The notes: generated by a model from the letters alone, not told the origin. 64,000 bases of DNA from Pohlia nutans (GCA_022496805.1 CM040100.1:18753009-18817008); one strand, 5' to 3'; positions 38,890-50,942 are shown, numbered from the stretch's first letter. Made by a program: numbers and translations.

Positions 38890-39850
38890 CCGTGACACAC
38901 CCGTAAACAAAAACGCCAAATGGAATAAATTACTCTGTCCACCTCATATCAACTCATCAACCACACATACACCACCGTTACCAAATTACGAAATAAACAC
39001 TATACTAAAATTCCCACCGCAATACGGCTATTACACCGATGGATCTTTCGTCCCACCTAAACAAGATGATGACGGACACTGGAAGAAAGAAAAAGTTGGC
39101 TATGGAATTTACAACCCAACAAAAGCAGAAGTACAAATACCAAAAAGATTACCTGGACTACAAACGAGCTTTAAAGCCGAACTAATGGCCATACATAAAA
39201 CACTCAGACTAATTACTACCAAATACACGAATGAACTAGTACACATATTCACCGACTGCCTCAACTGTCTATATGTACTCAACACACAAATAAAACATCC
39301 AACCCAACATAACAACCATGCCGATAAATCCATATTAGCATCTATGGTAGAAATGTTAAAAAGCCGAACACAACCCACCACAATATATAAAGTCAAAGCA
39401 CATATAATATTGACGGAAATGAACAAGCAGACCAACTTGCAAAAAACGGCACTAAAAAGGAATATAGATTTGATGCCAAATCATATGAATTTGCACATAC
39501 TACACCATACTACTTTCAAAAAGACACATGGCTTGGACCAAGAAAAAGACCTGACAAAGGCCCTGTCAGATGCCTTCAAACTTACATCACTAAACACGAT
39601 CGTGAAAACAACTTAGAAATAATGGCAGAACAATTCCCCAACATTAGTAAATGGACAATGAACCCTGACATAGATAATGAAATATCCAATAACTTTTGGT
39701 CTAACCCTGCAATAACAGATTCACAAAAAACAAACCTACTAAAATTCCGTACTGGACAATACATGGGAAATGCTAGAAAACAACTATTTTTTGGCATAGA
39801 AAGATTTCCATCAATAACATGCCCAATTTGCAACTCCTCTGATGCCATGC
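38890..39850 (+). pseudogene. Non-LTR retrotransposon fragment: RNase H domain and C-terminal tail, frameshifted
   Basis: The frame reads through YYTDGSFVPP (first Asp), FKAELMAIHK (Glu), HIFTDCLNCL (Asp) and KVKAH. A frameshift near 39405 then leads into IDGNEQADQLAKNGTKK (last Asp), and the next frame runs on to LLKFRTGQYMGNARKQLFF and ITCPICNSSD. This order (RNase H followed by a CPxC knuckle tail) is typical of LINE-type polyproteins. No reverse transcriptase domain is visible, so this is a 3' fragment. The coding strand is A/C-rich, unlike neighbouring genes. Confidence 0.8.
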
Positions 39851-40096
39851 CAAGCCAAGAAAGTGAAACCTATGCCAAGCGGTGAGACTAATGCTGGACC
39901 TTCTTCAACAATTCAAGAATCTTCCGGCAATGATAACAATGATGATTTTTATACACCTATTCCTTTGGACTGGCATGATGAATGGATTGTAGAAGTCTCT
40001 AAGGAAAAATCAAATTTTGATTCTACATTGTCATTAGTGCATTGGATTAGACATTGTCGATCATCTATTGGTTTATCAAACTCAGACATAGATTAA
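39842..40096 (+). CDS. Short ORF of unknown nature beside the LINE fragment
   Basis: 84 codons with a protein-like stretch (PIPLDWHDEWIVEVSKEK, SLVHWIRHCRSSIG) after a Ser/Gly-rich start. I do not recognise it. It begins inside the end of the LINE fragment in another frame, so it is more likely transposon debris than a host gene. Confidence 0.25.
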   Translation: MPCQAKKVKPMPSGETNAGPSSTIQESSGNDNNDDFYTPIPLDWHDEWIVEVSKEKSNFDSTLSLVHWIRHCRSSIGLSNSDID

Positions 40097-40388
40097 TTGT
40101 TTCGTAAAGTTATTTTTCATCCTCCATTCAAACACAAAGTCCAACTCCACATAGCTAAGGTTTTGGTCTTAAAATAAGTTAAAAATAGCTCAAAGACTCC
40201 ATGTAAACTATCTTAGTAAATAATTATGTAGTCAAAATATTTCAAATATGAAAGCGTGGGCCCTAAATTTTTAAAAATAAAAATAAAAACTAAAGTTCTA
40301 AATTTATGTAGAGAAAGATATTTTATTTTAAATTTATCCTACAATGCTTTTTTAATTTAATTTATAATTATGTATTTAATTTTTTGTA

Positions 40389-40448
<60 letters not shown>

Positions 40449-40928
40449 CAATATTCTTTTACTCTTACTTGGATGAGAGATCTTTTATTTTAAATTTGTT
40501 CTCTAATATTTTTTGTCTTAAATATTAAATATTTAATTTTTAATTATAAAAAATATTTATTCTATTGACTTTTTTCCCTTTTATGATCTATTTTTAGTTG
40601 GCACGTACAAACATTGATACATACAAACATGCATGCATGCATACACACTCGGTAAATGTAGAGAACAAGGGAAAAAGTTTATTGATACTAGATAAATTTA
40701 AAGGACATACATGATGCGAATTCCTTAGATTCTTGATAAATCAAGGAATTATCAAGTCAAAATAATATAAGTCGGTTTAGTTTGCATGTTCTATTTAATT
40801 CATAATTAATTTTCAAAATCATCTAAAGCTGATTTCATTAGTCATTCTTTGAACTAATTCCATTAGTTATGATTGGTTTGTTGGTTGCTTGTATGTGCTT
40901 TTGTCTTAAAAGAGTTTTGAAATAAAAT
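40097..40928. other. Intergenic DNA with microsatellites
   Basis: Holds the (ATT)n run at 40391-40448 and a short CATG run near 40630-40643. No genes seen. Confidence 0.5.
40391..40448. repeat. (ATT)n microsatellite
   Basis: About 19 uninterrupted ATT units. Confidence 0.95.
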
Positions 40929-41530
40929 CCCGGGGGATGCACTGCAATATCCCATATAGAACTACGTGAGTGAACAAAAGGGGTATTAATTGTGGGGTGG
41001 GCTTACAAAATATACATAAGCTTAGGGTATCACTTTGTTCAATTTCGTAAATACACATAAGTAGCCCATTTTTAATGTGATAAAAATTGTAAATTTACAT
41101 ATAGGGCTATCCACTCAAACTTGGTATTTAGGAAGGATTTATAGAATGCGTAGAAAAATCACTAATAAGTGGGTTGAATATAGAGAACCAATTGATTTGT
41201 TGGATCGACCATCTCATATGGAGATTGGATTGTATTGGTACAAAAAAAATCATGGAACACAATAAACTTATGACTTGACAGATCATATCATGGTAAACTT
41301 AAAAACTATTATTGCAATAGCTTCATTTACTTTTGTAGTAAGAAAAAACTTGTATGAATTACATCCTACAAATAATTTTTAATGATTTTAACAATGATAA
41401 ATAAATACCTTTGTAGTGAAAAAAATTTAGGCTTACTTTTTAGGCCATGTTTTTCATTGTATACATATGTTAGGCTTTTTTTTTTTGAATTTACTTTGAA
41501 TATGCATATATACATTAGGCTTCTATTTTG

Positions 41531-41591
<61 letters not shown>

Positions 41592-41698
41592 TGTATGTAT
41601 ATCATTTTTTAAAGAAAGAAAAACTATATATAGGGGTATTAATTTGGAAGTGATGTACGCACGTTATACCTGGCTTTTAAAACTAAGTGCACCCCGGG
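40929..41698. mobile_element. hAT-like element (CCCGGGGG family), 770 bp
   Basis: Left end CCCGGGGGATGCACT, right end AGTGCACCCCGGG; AATAAAAT at 40921-40928 and AATAAAGT at 41699-41706 fit an 8-bp duplication with one change. GGGGTATTAATT recurs near both ends. No transposase; a 62-codon ORF (41077-41265) has no recognisable similarity. Confidence 0.75.
41532..41581. repeat. (TA)n microsatellite
   Basis: About 25 TA units inside the hAT-like element at 40929-41698. Confidence 0.95.
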
Positions 41699-43016
41699 AA
41701 TAAAGTATAATCTTATTTTAAAATTTAAATTATAGAACGGTATATTAATTTAAATGTTTAAATTCACTCCGTTATAAAATTTCCAAATAGATAGTAATAA
41801 TAGCGGTTTTAAAAATAATTATAATTATAATTATAAAAATAAATTATATTTTCTCCAGAAATTTATGTGCATTCAAAGTTATAATTCTATAAATTTTAGT
41901 CTTGGATTTTTTTAATTCGACCTACAATCCCACTTCTATTATAAAATTTTGAAATTAAATTTGTTAACAATAAATTTGTATTGTGGAGCTTCATAAGGCA
42001 TCCTTCTAATTAAAGGTCTCCAATTGCCAAGCACAACTTATCCACTTTCAGTTGTATATCTCTCAACTTACACGCTAGTAATCCTCACATATAGTTAGAA
42101 AGCTCCAAGCGGGCGATCTTTGAAAGCCATCGCAATTAACTTAAACCAAAGAACTCTTAGTACTCATCTTTCAATGAGAAGCTCTCTTTGGTTGAAGTTA
42201 ATTGCGAGTTTGGATCCAACAAAATATAACAACTTTTTTTGCAACTTATCATGGTGTTATCTTCTCAGGTACGTGTTTAGGATATTATGAAATCTCAAAT
42301 TTGATTGTTGGGTGGGTGCATGGTTGAGTGGCTCATTGTTGATGTGGACTTTTTTGTGGTAAAAAATAGGTGTTGTTTTTGAATGTCTATTAAAGAATGG
42401 AAATACATTTTTTCGGCACAACATAGTTTTAGCATATTAAGATATGTATGCTTTGGGTGAGCTTGTACTTGTATAAGGAAAGATGTTCAAACCATACTAT
42501 ATGACAAATATAACAAAATTTGTTTTGACTAATGTTTCAATCTTGGATTTCAATACCCTTCCAAAATTTGCGATGTTTGGCAAGAATCACCTTCAAACAT
42601 TAAACTATGTTGAGTGAATGAATTGCATTGTTAAAAAATCTAGATGGTTTCATTTCATGGAATCCATTTTTTAATAGGCTAAGTGACCTTATTGAGACCC
42701 TTATCTAAACATGCCTTTATAGAATCTTGCCTATAATGTTTATCTTACAAATATGAGAACCTAGGGTCAATTTTGCTATAATCAATACTTTGAAAATTCA
42801 TGGTTTATATTTAAAGAGGATTCAACAAGATTCAACAAGATTCAACAAACACTAAGACAATTTAAAATGAGAACTATGCTAAAATGCTTATTTGGACAAT
42901 TATAGGTCACTTACTTTAATGTTGTTTTTTGTGTGTACAGGACGGAAATGCATTGAGCATCAACATTTCTACTTCCAAATTAAATATTAATTTAGTTTGG
43001 AATAATTTTCACTCAG
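41699..43016. other. Intergenic DNA 5' of the RING gene
   Basis: AT-rich. A donor-like CTCAGGTACGTG at about 42264-42275 and acceptor-like GTGTGTACAG (42940) or TTTTCACTCAG (43016) suggest the RING gene may have upstream exon(s) here, but no coding exon can be supported. A hairpin lies at 42131-42207. Confidence 0.4.
42131..42207. repeat. Foldback of ~26-bp arms
   Basis: CGCAATTAACTTAAACCAAA at 42131 pairs with TTTGGTTGAAGTTAATTGCG at the right, with further pairing around a ~25-nt loop. It could be a solo MITE or a small-RNA precursor. Confidence 0.6.
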
Positions 43017-43019
43017 GAT

Positions 43020-43433
43020 ATGAGGGGTGGTCGTGCGGTGATGAAAGTTGCTGGCCGCATGACGGCCATAACTTGCAAATGTGGGGCAAAAATTATTTGC
43101 CCTACGAGAAGGCGAACATCTGTGAAGCCACATATTGTATACAAGTATGTTGATGCTAAAGAGGAAAATTGTGATGTGGAGAATGACAAAGACAACACAA
43201 AGAAAAAATGCAAAGATTCAAATGCAGAGATCACAACGTCCAAGAATTCAAGGAATAGAGAATTGGTGTCGGATGGATTGTGCGTGATTTGCATGAACAA
43301 TGCTCCCGAGGTCGTTTATGTGCCATGTGGTCACCTCGTAACATGCATGGATTGTATCTCCAAAACCAATAAATCCATCTGCCTCATCTGTCGAGCTTCC
43401 GTTGAGCGGATTGTCAAGGTGTTCATTCTTTAA
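43020..43433 (+). CDS. C3HC4 RING-finger protein, probable E3 ubiquitin ligase
   Basis: 137 residues. The C-terminal ~50 form a RING: CVICMNN, VPCGHLVTCMDC and CLICRASVERIVKV give the C-x2-C, C-x-H, C-x2-C, C-x2-C spacing of the IAP/MUL1-like C-terminal class, which binds E2 enzymes. An extra cysteine cluster (CKCGAKIICPTRRR) lies at about residues 19-32, and a Lys/Asp/Asn-rich linker joins them. An acceptor-like TTTTCACTCAG ends at 43016, just before the ATG, so this may be the last exon of a longer gene; the ATG at 43020 is the first in frame after it. Substrates are unknown. Confidence 0.7.
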   Translation: MRGGRAVMKVAGRMTAITCKCGAKIICPTRRRTSVKPHIVYKYVDAKEENCDVENDKDNTKKKCKDSNAEITTSKNSRNRELVSDGLCVICMNNAPEVVYVPCGHLVTCMDCISKTNKSICLICRASVERIVKVFIL

Positions 43434-44159
43434 TTTAGATGTATTTAGTATGTATACAACATTGCTTCCATGAAAAGTGAAAAAAGTGCATGTGACACAA
43501 AATTATAATTATAAACTTGGGCTTTGAATTTCACGAGGTTGGTGATCATTAATCCTCTTATCGTGAATTTTTGAAGTTTATGTTATGAATTAAAAGAGAT
43601 TGGCAATCATCAACCTTCTTATCATGTAACTTTGTAATTTTAAAATTTTTAAGTGCAATATTGACATGCACTTTTAACGGAAGTTGTGTTGACGACCAAA
43701 GTGAGGCCGTATTTAGGATTGTGCCTTGGTTACAATTTGGTAGTCACTCTCATTGTCATGTGGGCAATGTTTTTGAAGAAAAAAAAAACTCTTAATGTAA
43801 ACGTGAGTTTTCAAATAGAAATTAGGGTTTTCTCAACAATTTGATGCAACTTCATCGTTTGTTCAAATTACCGAACCCAACAAACAATGCAACTCAATTG
43901 TTGAAATTTTATAAGTTTTAATGGTGAAGATTAGATTTCCACTCATTCGGGCTAAGTCTCTTTCACTATCAAACCATAAGAGAATGAGGAAAGGAGAAAA
44001 TTCATGTGTGGCCTTCAAACCACGGCTCAACATGGAAAACTTGCATAAAACATGAATTTGATGAAATGAATCATCTACTAAAGCATTCGTTTCGTTTTCT
44101 TGCCACAATATGGGAATACCCAACATCAGTGAGAAAGTTGCAAGGCTTTGAATCTGTTC
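43434..44159. other. Intergenic DNA between convergent genes
   Basis: Includes the RING gene's 3' flank. No supportable feature; it may contain the undetected left part of the TTAA element ending at 44198. Confidence 0.45.
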
Positions 44160-44198
44160 TTGATCCAGTTTCTGGACGCTGGGACATTTAGGGGTTAA
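44160..44198. mobile_element. Right terminus of a TTAA element (left end not found)
   Basis: GACGCTGGGACATTTAGGGG then TTAA is a typical right end of the family. No matching left end is visible in the preceding kilobase, so the element is truncated or too diverged. It abuts the stop codon of the next gene. Confidence 0.5.
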
Positions 44199-44206
44199 AG
44201 CAAAAC

Positions 44207-47200
44207 CTAAGCTGGCAAAGTGTAGACGGCAATGTGGGGTTTGACAGTGGAGGAAAGGTAAAGCTTGCCCTGGTGCTCCAGGGCCTGAGTGGAGAAAAAC
44301 GCAACCGGCGGATACTCCAGAACCTCCTTAATCTGGCCAGTAGGGCTGTATAATAAGACCATGGAATGGGGCTGCCCGGCGACTAAGCCGAAGAGAAGCT
44401 CCGTGGGAATGGGGAGCCGGATGAGCAGAGATCGAAGCCACGGGTGTGACAGAAGAAACTCGTCTGCCTTGGTTCTGGCCACCGGGCACGCCACCCAAAA
44501 GTCTCCGGCTTCGTTGGAGCGGATGTTGTCCGGCCACGCCGGCAGTACTGCGAAAACCTCCTTCGTGCCCGCCTTCTCGCCTTTCAGCCAATACCGCCAT
44601 AACCTGTGCACACCATCCTCATTATATTGTGAAAAATCAAGACCAAATTTTATATCACAGAAGAACATTGCATGTGTTGATAAAAAAAAAAGAAACAAAT
44701 TTGAATGAAACATAAGACACAGGGGTCCCAAACATTTTTGCCAGGGTAAAAAGTGCATAGTTTGGCCTCATTTTTTACCCCATTTAGCACTGTGACGGAA
44801 AGTGCAGATTGGAAGTCGGGGTTCAAACTTTGACTCCCTTTCTGGAACCTTTACCGGGGTAAAACCATGGTGCTTTTGACGGACACGGGGGCAAAAAAAA
44901 AACTTATCCGGGGTAAAAATCTCTCATTTTTATCCCCATCGGAGTTTGGCCCCGGAGTCAAACTGTGAGGGTTCCCTGTGAGATCTACTCAACAAACATG
45001 AGACTCAATACGTTGAGAGGTTAACCAAAATGTTGACTTAGCTACATTGTTCATCATAGACACATTGTGTTAATAGTATTATGTGAGTATGAAATGACTA
45101 GTTAATATTGTCCGTCATTGAGTAATCTAGACTCTACAAAATCCCCAGGATGAAGGTTCAATGCTTGTGATTGTCCTTCAGTTGTCCCTCTCTAATATGA
45201 CATGTTTGGGAAGCCCTAACTTCAAGGTGGCAAGCATAGATTAGTCATAAAAATGACGTGTATTGCTTGGAGCAATAATATCGTCATATTATGGAGTGTT
45301 ATATTATGGAGGGATAGACAGTATTGGAGATTCAAAGATGCAATGGCAGCGTAGGAAAGATTTGCATAGGGAGGTACAAACCTGCCCCCTCGGGTTTCGG
45401 CAAAGAGAATGAACATGCCATCCTTGCTCACTGCAACTCCATTTGAAGAGTATAGGTTATTCACTAGTACCGTCGTCTCCTTCGTAACTGGATTGTACTT
45501 GATTAACCTGCCTGTGTTAGAAGCCTCCAGAAACTCGACGATGAATTCCCTGCAGCAAGATGCGTGTACACTGATGAAATGAGAGATGGCTCTTGACCAA
45601 ATTTCATATCACTGAGAAAACATTGCATGCGTTCATAAAAAACAACTCAAAATTGCTATAATATACACAAGACCGAATTCGGACTTCTTGGTCTAAAAGG
45701 GTAGTTTGACAATCATACACGGGAAATGGCCTGATATGGGTACCACTTTTACGTGTCTCACATAGTGTGACTTATGTCTAACTCATTTTATGTGTGTTAG
45801 AAATTCCGTTTTTAACACCATGTATATAGTTGCAGCCATGGTGTCTATAACATCCTTTAATTTTTGTAATTTTTCAATGTTACCAAAAAGATATTTCTCA
45901 AAAATCGCACTATTTTTGGAGGGGTACCCATATCAGGCTATCATCCACACATGACAAGGTGTAAATCAGCCATGAAGGGTAACTCCAGTGCTATTGATGG
46001 GAACATGTCAAATGCAACATTATTCAGAACTCTTTTATGTCACACCAATGCGGCATGATCCAATAATAATGTGATATTGAAGAGAGGCGCACATACATGT
46101 ATTGGCAACGAGTACTGCTGTCGGTAAAGTAGAGATTCCCTTCGTCATCAAAGTCCAGGTCATTGGGGACCTTCATGAGCACACCCTCAATCTCACTCAA
46201 CACGGTCTGTGCTTGACCCCCTTCTGCTCCCACTTTCATGATGCCCATGTATGCATCTGCAATCCAAAGCTCCCCGGTTTCTTTCTGGAACCGTAATCCC
46301 AATGGACGTCCACAGACAGCCATATTCGGAGCTCCTGAATCACACTCTTCTGACCTGTGCACAGCAACAACAAAAGAATTAAACTTAAAAAGCAAAATGA
46401 AACAAAATTGACGTTTTAGTGTTCAATGCAACTCTGTTTGTTACACTCATTCCTGAAGAAGTGCTAACTACTATTGTCCATTCAATAATCCCCATTCATT
46501 GTTATTGCAGTATAAGAAAACTAGGAAAAAAGAGAACTGCACATGCACTAGTAGAAAAGGTGGCATTGCCCAGGCGAGTAGTGCCCAATTCCACGCATGC
46601 ATAGTGATTTTGCCTGGGCATCTCCCTGTGGAGCACCACCTTTTCTACTAGTGATGTTTCTTATGTGCAATTTTTTTTAGACCACCATGGACTGCGGATG
46701 TAAAACATGTATAGAATCTTTATTTGCTCGCTGCGAGTGCAAGTTTTGAAAAGTAGGTGTATAATATACCGTTGGAAGCGCATTTTTAGACCTTTTCAAC
46801 AGTATATTATATGCTTCTTAATTCCAAAAATAGCACTCACAGCACTTGATCAAATGAAAATTTTACATCTGCAGTCCATGGTGGTCTAAAAAAACTGCAC
46901 ATGACAAACTTGTGCAATTATTTTTACCAAGTTTTCTATGAAACATACCTGTTTTGCGACGTGTATGCAAATGTAGTCCAACCAAGCTCGGGACCGTCGT
47001 ACCGAACGATGCGGCCATCCATAACCCCGGCATAGGGTCCTCGTCCTTGAGAGTCAAACGCCAAGCTTTCCGGTCCAAAGAGTTCGCCCTGCCACTTGAT
47101 TTCCGCATTCTGCAACTTGTTTTCTGTGTCAAAAGGAAAGGATTTGAACGTGTCTGCAGGAAGAGGGGCAATGTAGTGAGGTTTGAAGTCGGCAATTAAG

Positions 47201-47295
47201 CCTTGGCCGTGCATCGAGATCTTCATTGGGTCAGTTCCCAAAAACCACGCCAGCACTGCCACTAGAACCAGGCCCAAAATTGAAAACGGCCTCAT
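44207..47295 (-). CDS. SSL: Strictosidine-synthase-like (SSL/APMAP-type) beta-propeller protein
   Basis: Four exons: 47295-46949, 46354-46097, 45549-45382, 44603-44207, total 1,170 nt or 389 aa. An N-terminal hydrophobic segment (about residues 4-20, ILGLVLVAVLAWFLG) acts as signal or anchor, so the protein enters the secretory pathway. Family marks are FGPESLAFD, GRPLGLRF, LWIADAYMGI, VPNDLDFDDEGNLYFTDSST, SSNGVAVSKDGMFILFAET and AWPDNIRSN. The fold is a six-bladed propeller. True strictosidine synthase joins tryptamine and secologanin; SSL members in plants without that pathway are thought to have other, hydrolase-like or unknown roles, so alkaloid synthesis should not be inferred. Intron phases agree at all three junctions. 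Introns contain four small transposons. Confidence 0.92.
44718..44980. mobile_element. Inverted-repeat element with 3-bp duplication in SSL intron 3
   Basis: CACAGGGGTCCC at the left and GGGTTCCCTGTG at the right, bordered by AGA on both sides. The interior repeats GGGGTAAAA and its complement several times. Short ends with a 3-bp duplication fit CACTA or PIF/Harbinger types; not resolved. Confidence 0.55.
45730..45937. mobile_element. Element with CCTGATATGGGTACC termini in SSL intron 2
   Basis: The left end CCTGATATGGGTACC is the complement of the right end GGTACCCATATCAGG. Homologous to 30812-31020 in an SPHK intron. Confidence 0.75.
46546..46653. mobile_element. 108-bp CACTA-like MITE, ATG target duplication
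   Basis: CACTAGTAGAAAAGGTGG at the left is the exact complement of the right end; ATG directly flanks both sides. Inside, GCCCAGGC and GCCTGGGC pair too, so almost the whole element folds. Confidence 0.8.
46671..46894. mobile_element. Foldback element beside the CACTA-like MITE
   Basis: TTTTAGACCACCATGGACTG and the following GATGTAAAA pair with the right end over about 30 bp (one mismatch). It lies 17 bp from the previous element in SSL intron 1. Confidence 0.75.
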
Positions 47296-47873
47296 TCTGA
47301 AACCCTAAACAATCAGTTTGTCAGTCGCGACGATGTTCTCTTCGTGCTCCAGCATCAATAACCTGCACAAAAACCAAATTCTCGTGTAAATACAGATTGC
47401 CGTCCACAACAACACCAAAACTCTAAACCAAGCGCCACAAACACAATAGAGTTATTCGTAAAGTCTAGCGAAATTTTACTAGAAGAGGAAAGACAGTTTG
47501 CCTCAGTTGTTTTAGACCAATCACCATATTCTGCGTTGTTAGAGAGATTCAAACAAACTGATTCTAAAAACAATTAATTTCTGACAGAAGTTAAGCAAGC
47601 TAGAGAACGCAGTTTCAATGAAATGCCTGTGGAGTACCGCTAGATGTGAAGGAACTGATTGCGCTCAAAACTTCAAGCAATTAATGCTCAGGCTACTCAA
47701 GAAGGAAAAGACAATCCAGAGATTCGTCGAGGACTAGAACATCAGATGTACAGGAGATTATTCGTTTACTGTTGCGTCACATCCTAGTATCTGCATGGAA
47801 ATCAGAATGGAATATTGGATGTTGTACACACAAAGCAGTTCTGAGTGTAGTGCTAAACAGCATCCTTATATTA
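47296..47873. promoter_or_regulatory. SSL 5' region with a telobox
   Basis: AAACCCTAA at 47300-47308 sits five bases upstream of the SSL ATG. A fragment of the GTTATCCGTAAAG element family lies at 47448-47510. No other signal is clear. Confidence 0.4.
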
Positions 47874-48122
47874 TACTCCCTCTCTCCGGAAATAAGTATC
47901 CGGAATGTTTTTTTTAAAATTCAATTTAACGCATTTTTTGTCGTCTCAGAACTCGAAAAATGGTCTATCTTTATTTAATAGTAGTATGTAATTTTTGAGT
48001 CACTCTCATTGTCCGTCCCTTTGAAGTGAACAGAGCTCACATTTGAAGTATAGAACATAGGACAAAAACTAGGAAAACAAAATGCCAAAAACTAGCACAA
48101 TTATTTCCGGACAGAGGGAGTA
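47874..48122. mobile_element. Stowaway-like MITE, 249 bp
   Basis: Starts TACTCCCTCTCTCCGGAAAT and ends ATTTCCGGACAGAGGGAGTA, with TA at each edge: the CTCCCTC...GAGGGAG ends of plant Stowaway elements. Confidence 0.85.
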
Positions 48123-50209
48123 TATAACTAAGTTAGCATCTTATCGATAATATCAAATCATATCCTATCTATGACTTAGTTATATTATATTTAACTAAGT
48201 TATACCAGCCCCGTTACAAGCTACAATTCTTGAGATGGGGAGCGAAATCTGTGTATTGTGTTTATAATCTGAAACTTGGACAAGCTATGTCTTCCTATCA
48301 ACACTCAGTTGGTCTTCACCATTGAATGTAAGAAATGGCATGAATTCATACGACTTTGATAAGGTTCCGTCAATCACAACTAACTCAAATTCAAGCAAAT
48401 TATGCTATTATATATGTTCCCAGAACTCGTATGTTCCATAGCCAAGTTTCATCAGAAGCCACAAAATCTAAAGCTCATCATACAAGACTGCTTAGAATAT
48501 TGTCCGTCTGCGGTTTGAAAACAAAATTAACGAAAACAAAAATAATGAAAAATGATTTCTGTTTAGAAACTAATCAGTGGTAACATCCAGTGGTAAATTG
48601 AAAGCTGAGAAGAAAGCAAGGGAGTGTTGTACTAGAGCTCGCCCAATTAGAGTTTCCACTTGCACATTAAAACTCACAAGACGGAAAAAAGAAAAACCAT
48701 GGAACCTCACATGAAAAAGGTAATTTTAGAAACGATGTCCTACTCAACGATGAGGAATAGTGATGAACCCTAGTTAGCAAAACTTCAATTTTTCGCAGTG
48801 GGGTTAACCTGACACTTTTTAACCAGAGCTAATTGAAAGGGCAAGCTTCCGTAATTGGATACCAGAGAATGATGGCAAACAGAGAACACAAATAAAAGTT
48901 CTTTCTTTGATAGCCGCATCGAAACGAGTGCAAAAAAAAGCTCTGAATCATCAACAAAATTTACCCCAATGACGCAAACTTTGTGTGCAAAACACTTGGA
49001 AGCTGAAATTCAAATGGAATCCTACCGAGATAAGGGAAGAGCAGCGAGTAAGCGGAAGTTACAAGATGACGAAGCCCCAATTGGGTCTCATGTTTTGTTT
49101 TTTTAACAGTTTTGAGTAGGTTTTGTGTACTTCCTTTTTGTTCAAATTTATTTATTTTTTAACCTACATATGCAATGCGGATCTTTGCAATGATCTTCCC
49201 TGATTCCAGTGATAATATTTTTGTCTGATCTGAATCATATTTTACAGAATATCATCAATTGAATTTGTCATCTAAAACCATGTGTCCTTTGTCCTTTTGA
49301 GGCCAAGTCAAGTAAGAGCATCCGCACCTTACCACTGAAATCAAGAGATTCTTTGGAAAAGTGGATCATCGAAAAATCATATAAAATTGATAGAAAAAAA
49401 TTCAAGATTCAAACATCAAACAATCAAAATACCTCCAAATAACCCCATTTCAAGATAATGAGAAGAGCAAAATTTTGCTGAAAATTTGCCATCTCAACAC
49501 CGAATTATTAAGTTTGTCATATCTTTTTTGTTTTGTTGTGTGTGTGTGTGTGTGGGGGTGTTTTGGTAAATTTAAACAATATAGTGGTAATTTAGAGGGT
49601 GTAGGATCCCATCCACACACACTAAATAAATTACGAGAGATCTCATGAAGAGTGTATGACAAGATTCTATCATAAATTGAATTATAATATCTAAAATTAG
49701 TCTTAGAAACTAACTACTAATAATAAAAATTTATAATGTGGCTCTGTACTCTTGGCCCAAGTATTCTCCATGATTTAGCCATTCATTTATTTTATTTTAT
49801 TTTTAGAATAATTTATCTATAATTAAATTCAATTTATGGTGACAAAATTTGGTTAAAAATTAATAACTTTCACATTGTACATCCAAAAGCTATGAAACGA
49901 CTTCACTGCACCCCTAATAGTCGTCAGCTTTCTAGTGATCCCAAGTACTAGGTTGGCGGCCTCACGGTTTGGGAGACCTCAATGTAACATAAAAACAAAA
50001 CAAAACAAAACAAACTGTGTGCCTCAATAATAAAATAAGATACTAGATTTATCAACATATTGATGGGTGTATCCAGGGTGAGTTTGCCTCATGTTTTCAA
50101 GAACAAAAACTTACCTCAGTTGATTAAGGGACAAAAACATATGAGCTAGTTTTGAATTACCTAGGACTATCGAGCCAAGGAAGCCGTGCTTTCACGAAGG
50201 AGATACATA
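48123..50209. other. Intergenic DNA, nothing coding recognised
   Basis: A (GT)n run lies at about 49537-49552 and an (AAAAC)n run near 49990-50015. Short ORFs look random. Confidence 0.5.
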
Positions 50210-50942
50210 TTAACCTCTAAACGCCGCCGAGACCAAAAAATGGCTTATGAATGAAGTTGACTGTTCAATTCCAACTATTGTATGGATGATTTCCATCCAA
50301 TTCTTTATGTGAAGGGCTTTGCTTGGTGATGCCACCCCTTCAAGTTAAATTCAAATCATTCAAGATATTTTTAGATTTTACATGGGGTCCCAAATACAAA
50401 AAGAGTCGTAAGAACGGTTCACCGTGTAGTGCAATTTGAATTTTTCTGCTTGTTCTACTTCAACTAAATTTAGGCCATAAAAATGAGTTCCATTGCATTT
50501 GAGCTTAACTAACAAAATGAAGCTTGCCAAGTCTGGTTTCTACTCCACTTTGAATTTTTGGAAAATTTTAAAATTGCGTGTTTTATTGTAGTTACAAGTT
50601 CGGTAGGTATCACCAAGGTGTAGCAAAATTTCTAAATTTAGATACACGGATGATTTTCATCAACTAAACTTTTCTTCATTGTAATTTACACCTTAGGTAA
50701 AAAAATCGGAATTTTCTAGTACATTTTGTAATTGATATAGATTTTCTTTACAATCACTTCATAAAACCATAGTAATTTCAAATTTTCACCAAAATTTATG
50801 AAAAATTCATGATTTGTAGTAGACATGTGGCTTTATCTACTAAAAATATAAATTTGAATTCTTGTATTATTTTTAGTAGCAAAATTGAGTGTGACAGATA
50901 AAACATGATTCCATGGTCATAGGCCCAACCTTTAGGGGTTAA
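50210..50942. mobile_element. TTAA element, 733 bp
   Basis: Starts TTAACCTCTAAACGCC and ends CCAACCTTTAGGGGTTAA. The interior is not clearly related to subfamilies X, Y or Z. Confidence 0.7.

Noticed and set aside
41077..41265. 62-codon ORF within the hAT-like element as a transposase
   Set aside because: Too short and no hAT dimerisation or DDE motif.
42929..43153. ORF overlapping the RING protein start in another frame
   Set aside because: Its second half is a shifted reading of the RING gene; the RING frame is supported by motif spacing.
44207..47295. Genuine strictosidine synthase of alkaloid synthesis
   Set aside because: The sequence matches the widespread SSL/APMAP group, and no other alkaloid genes are nearby.
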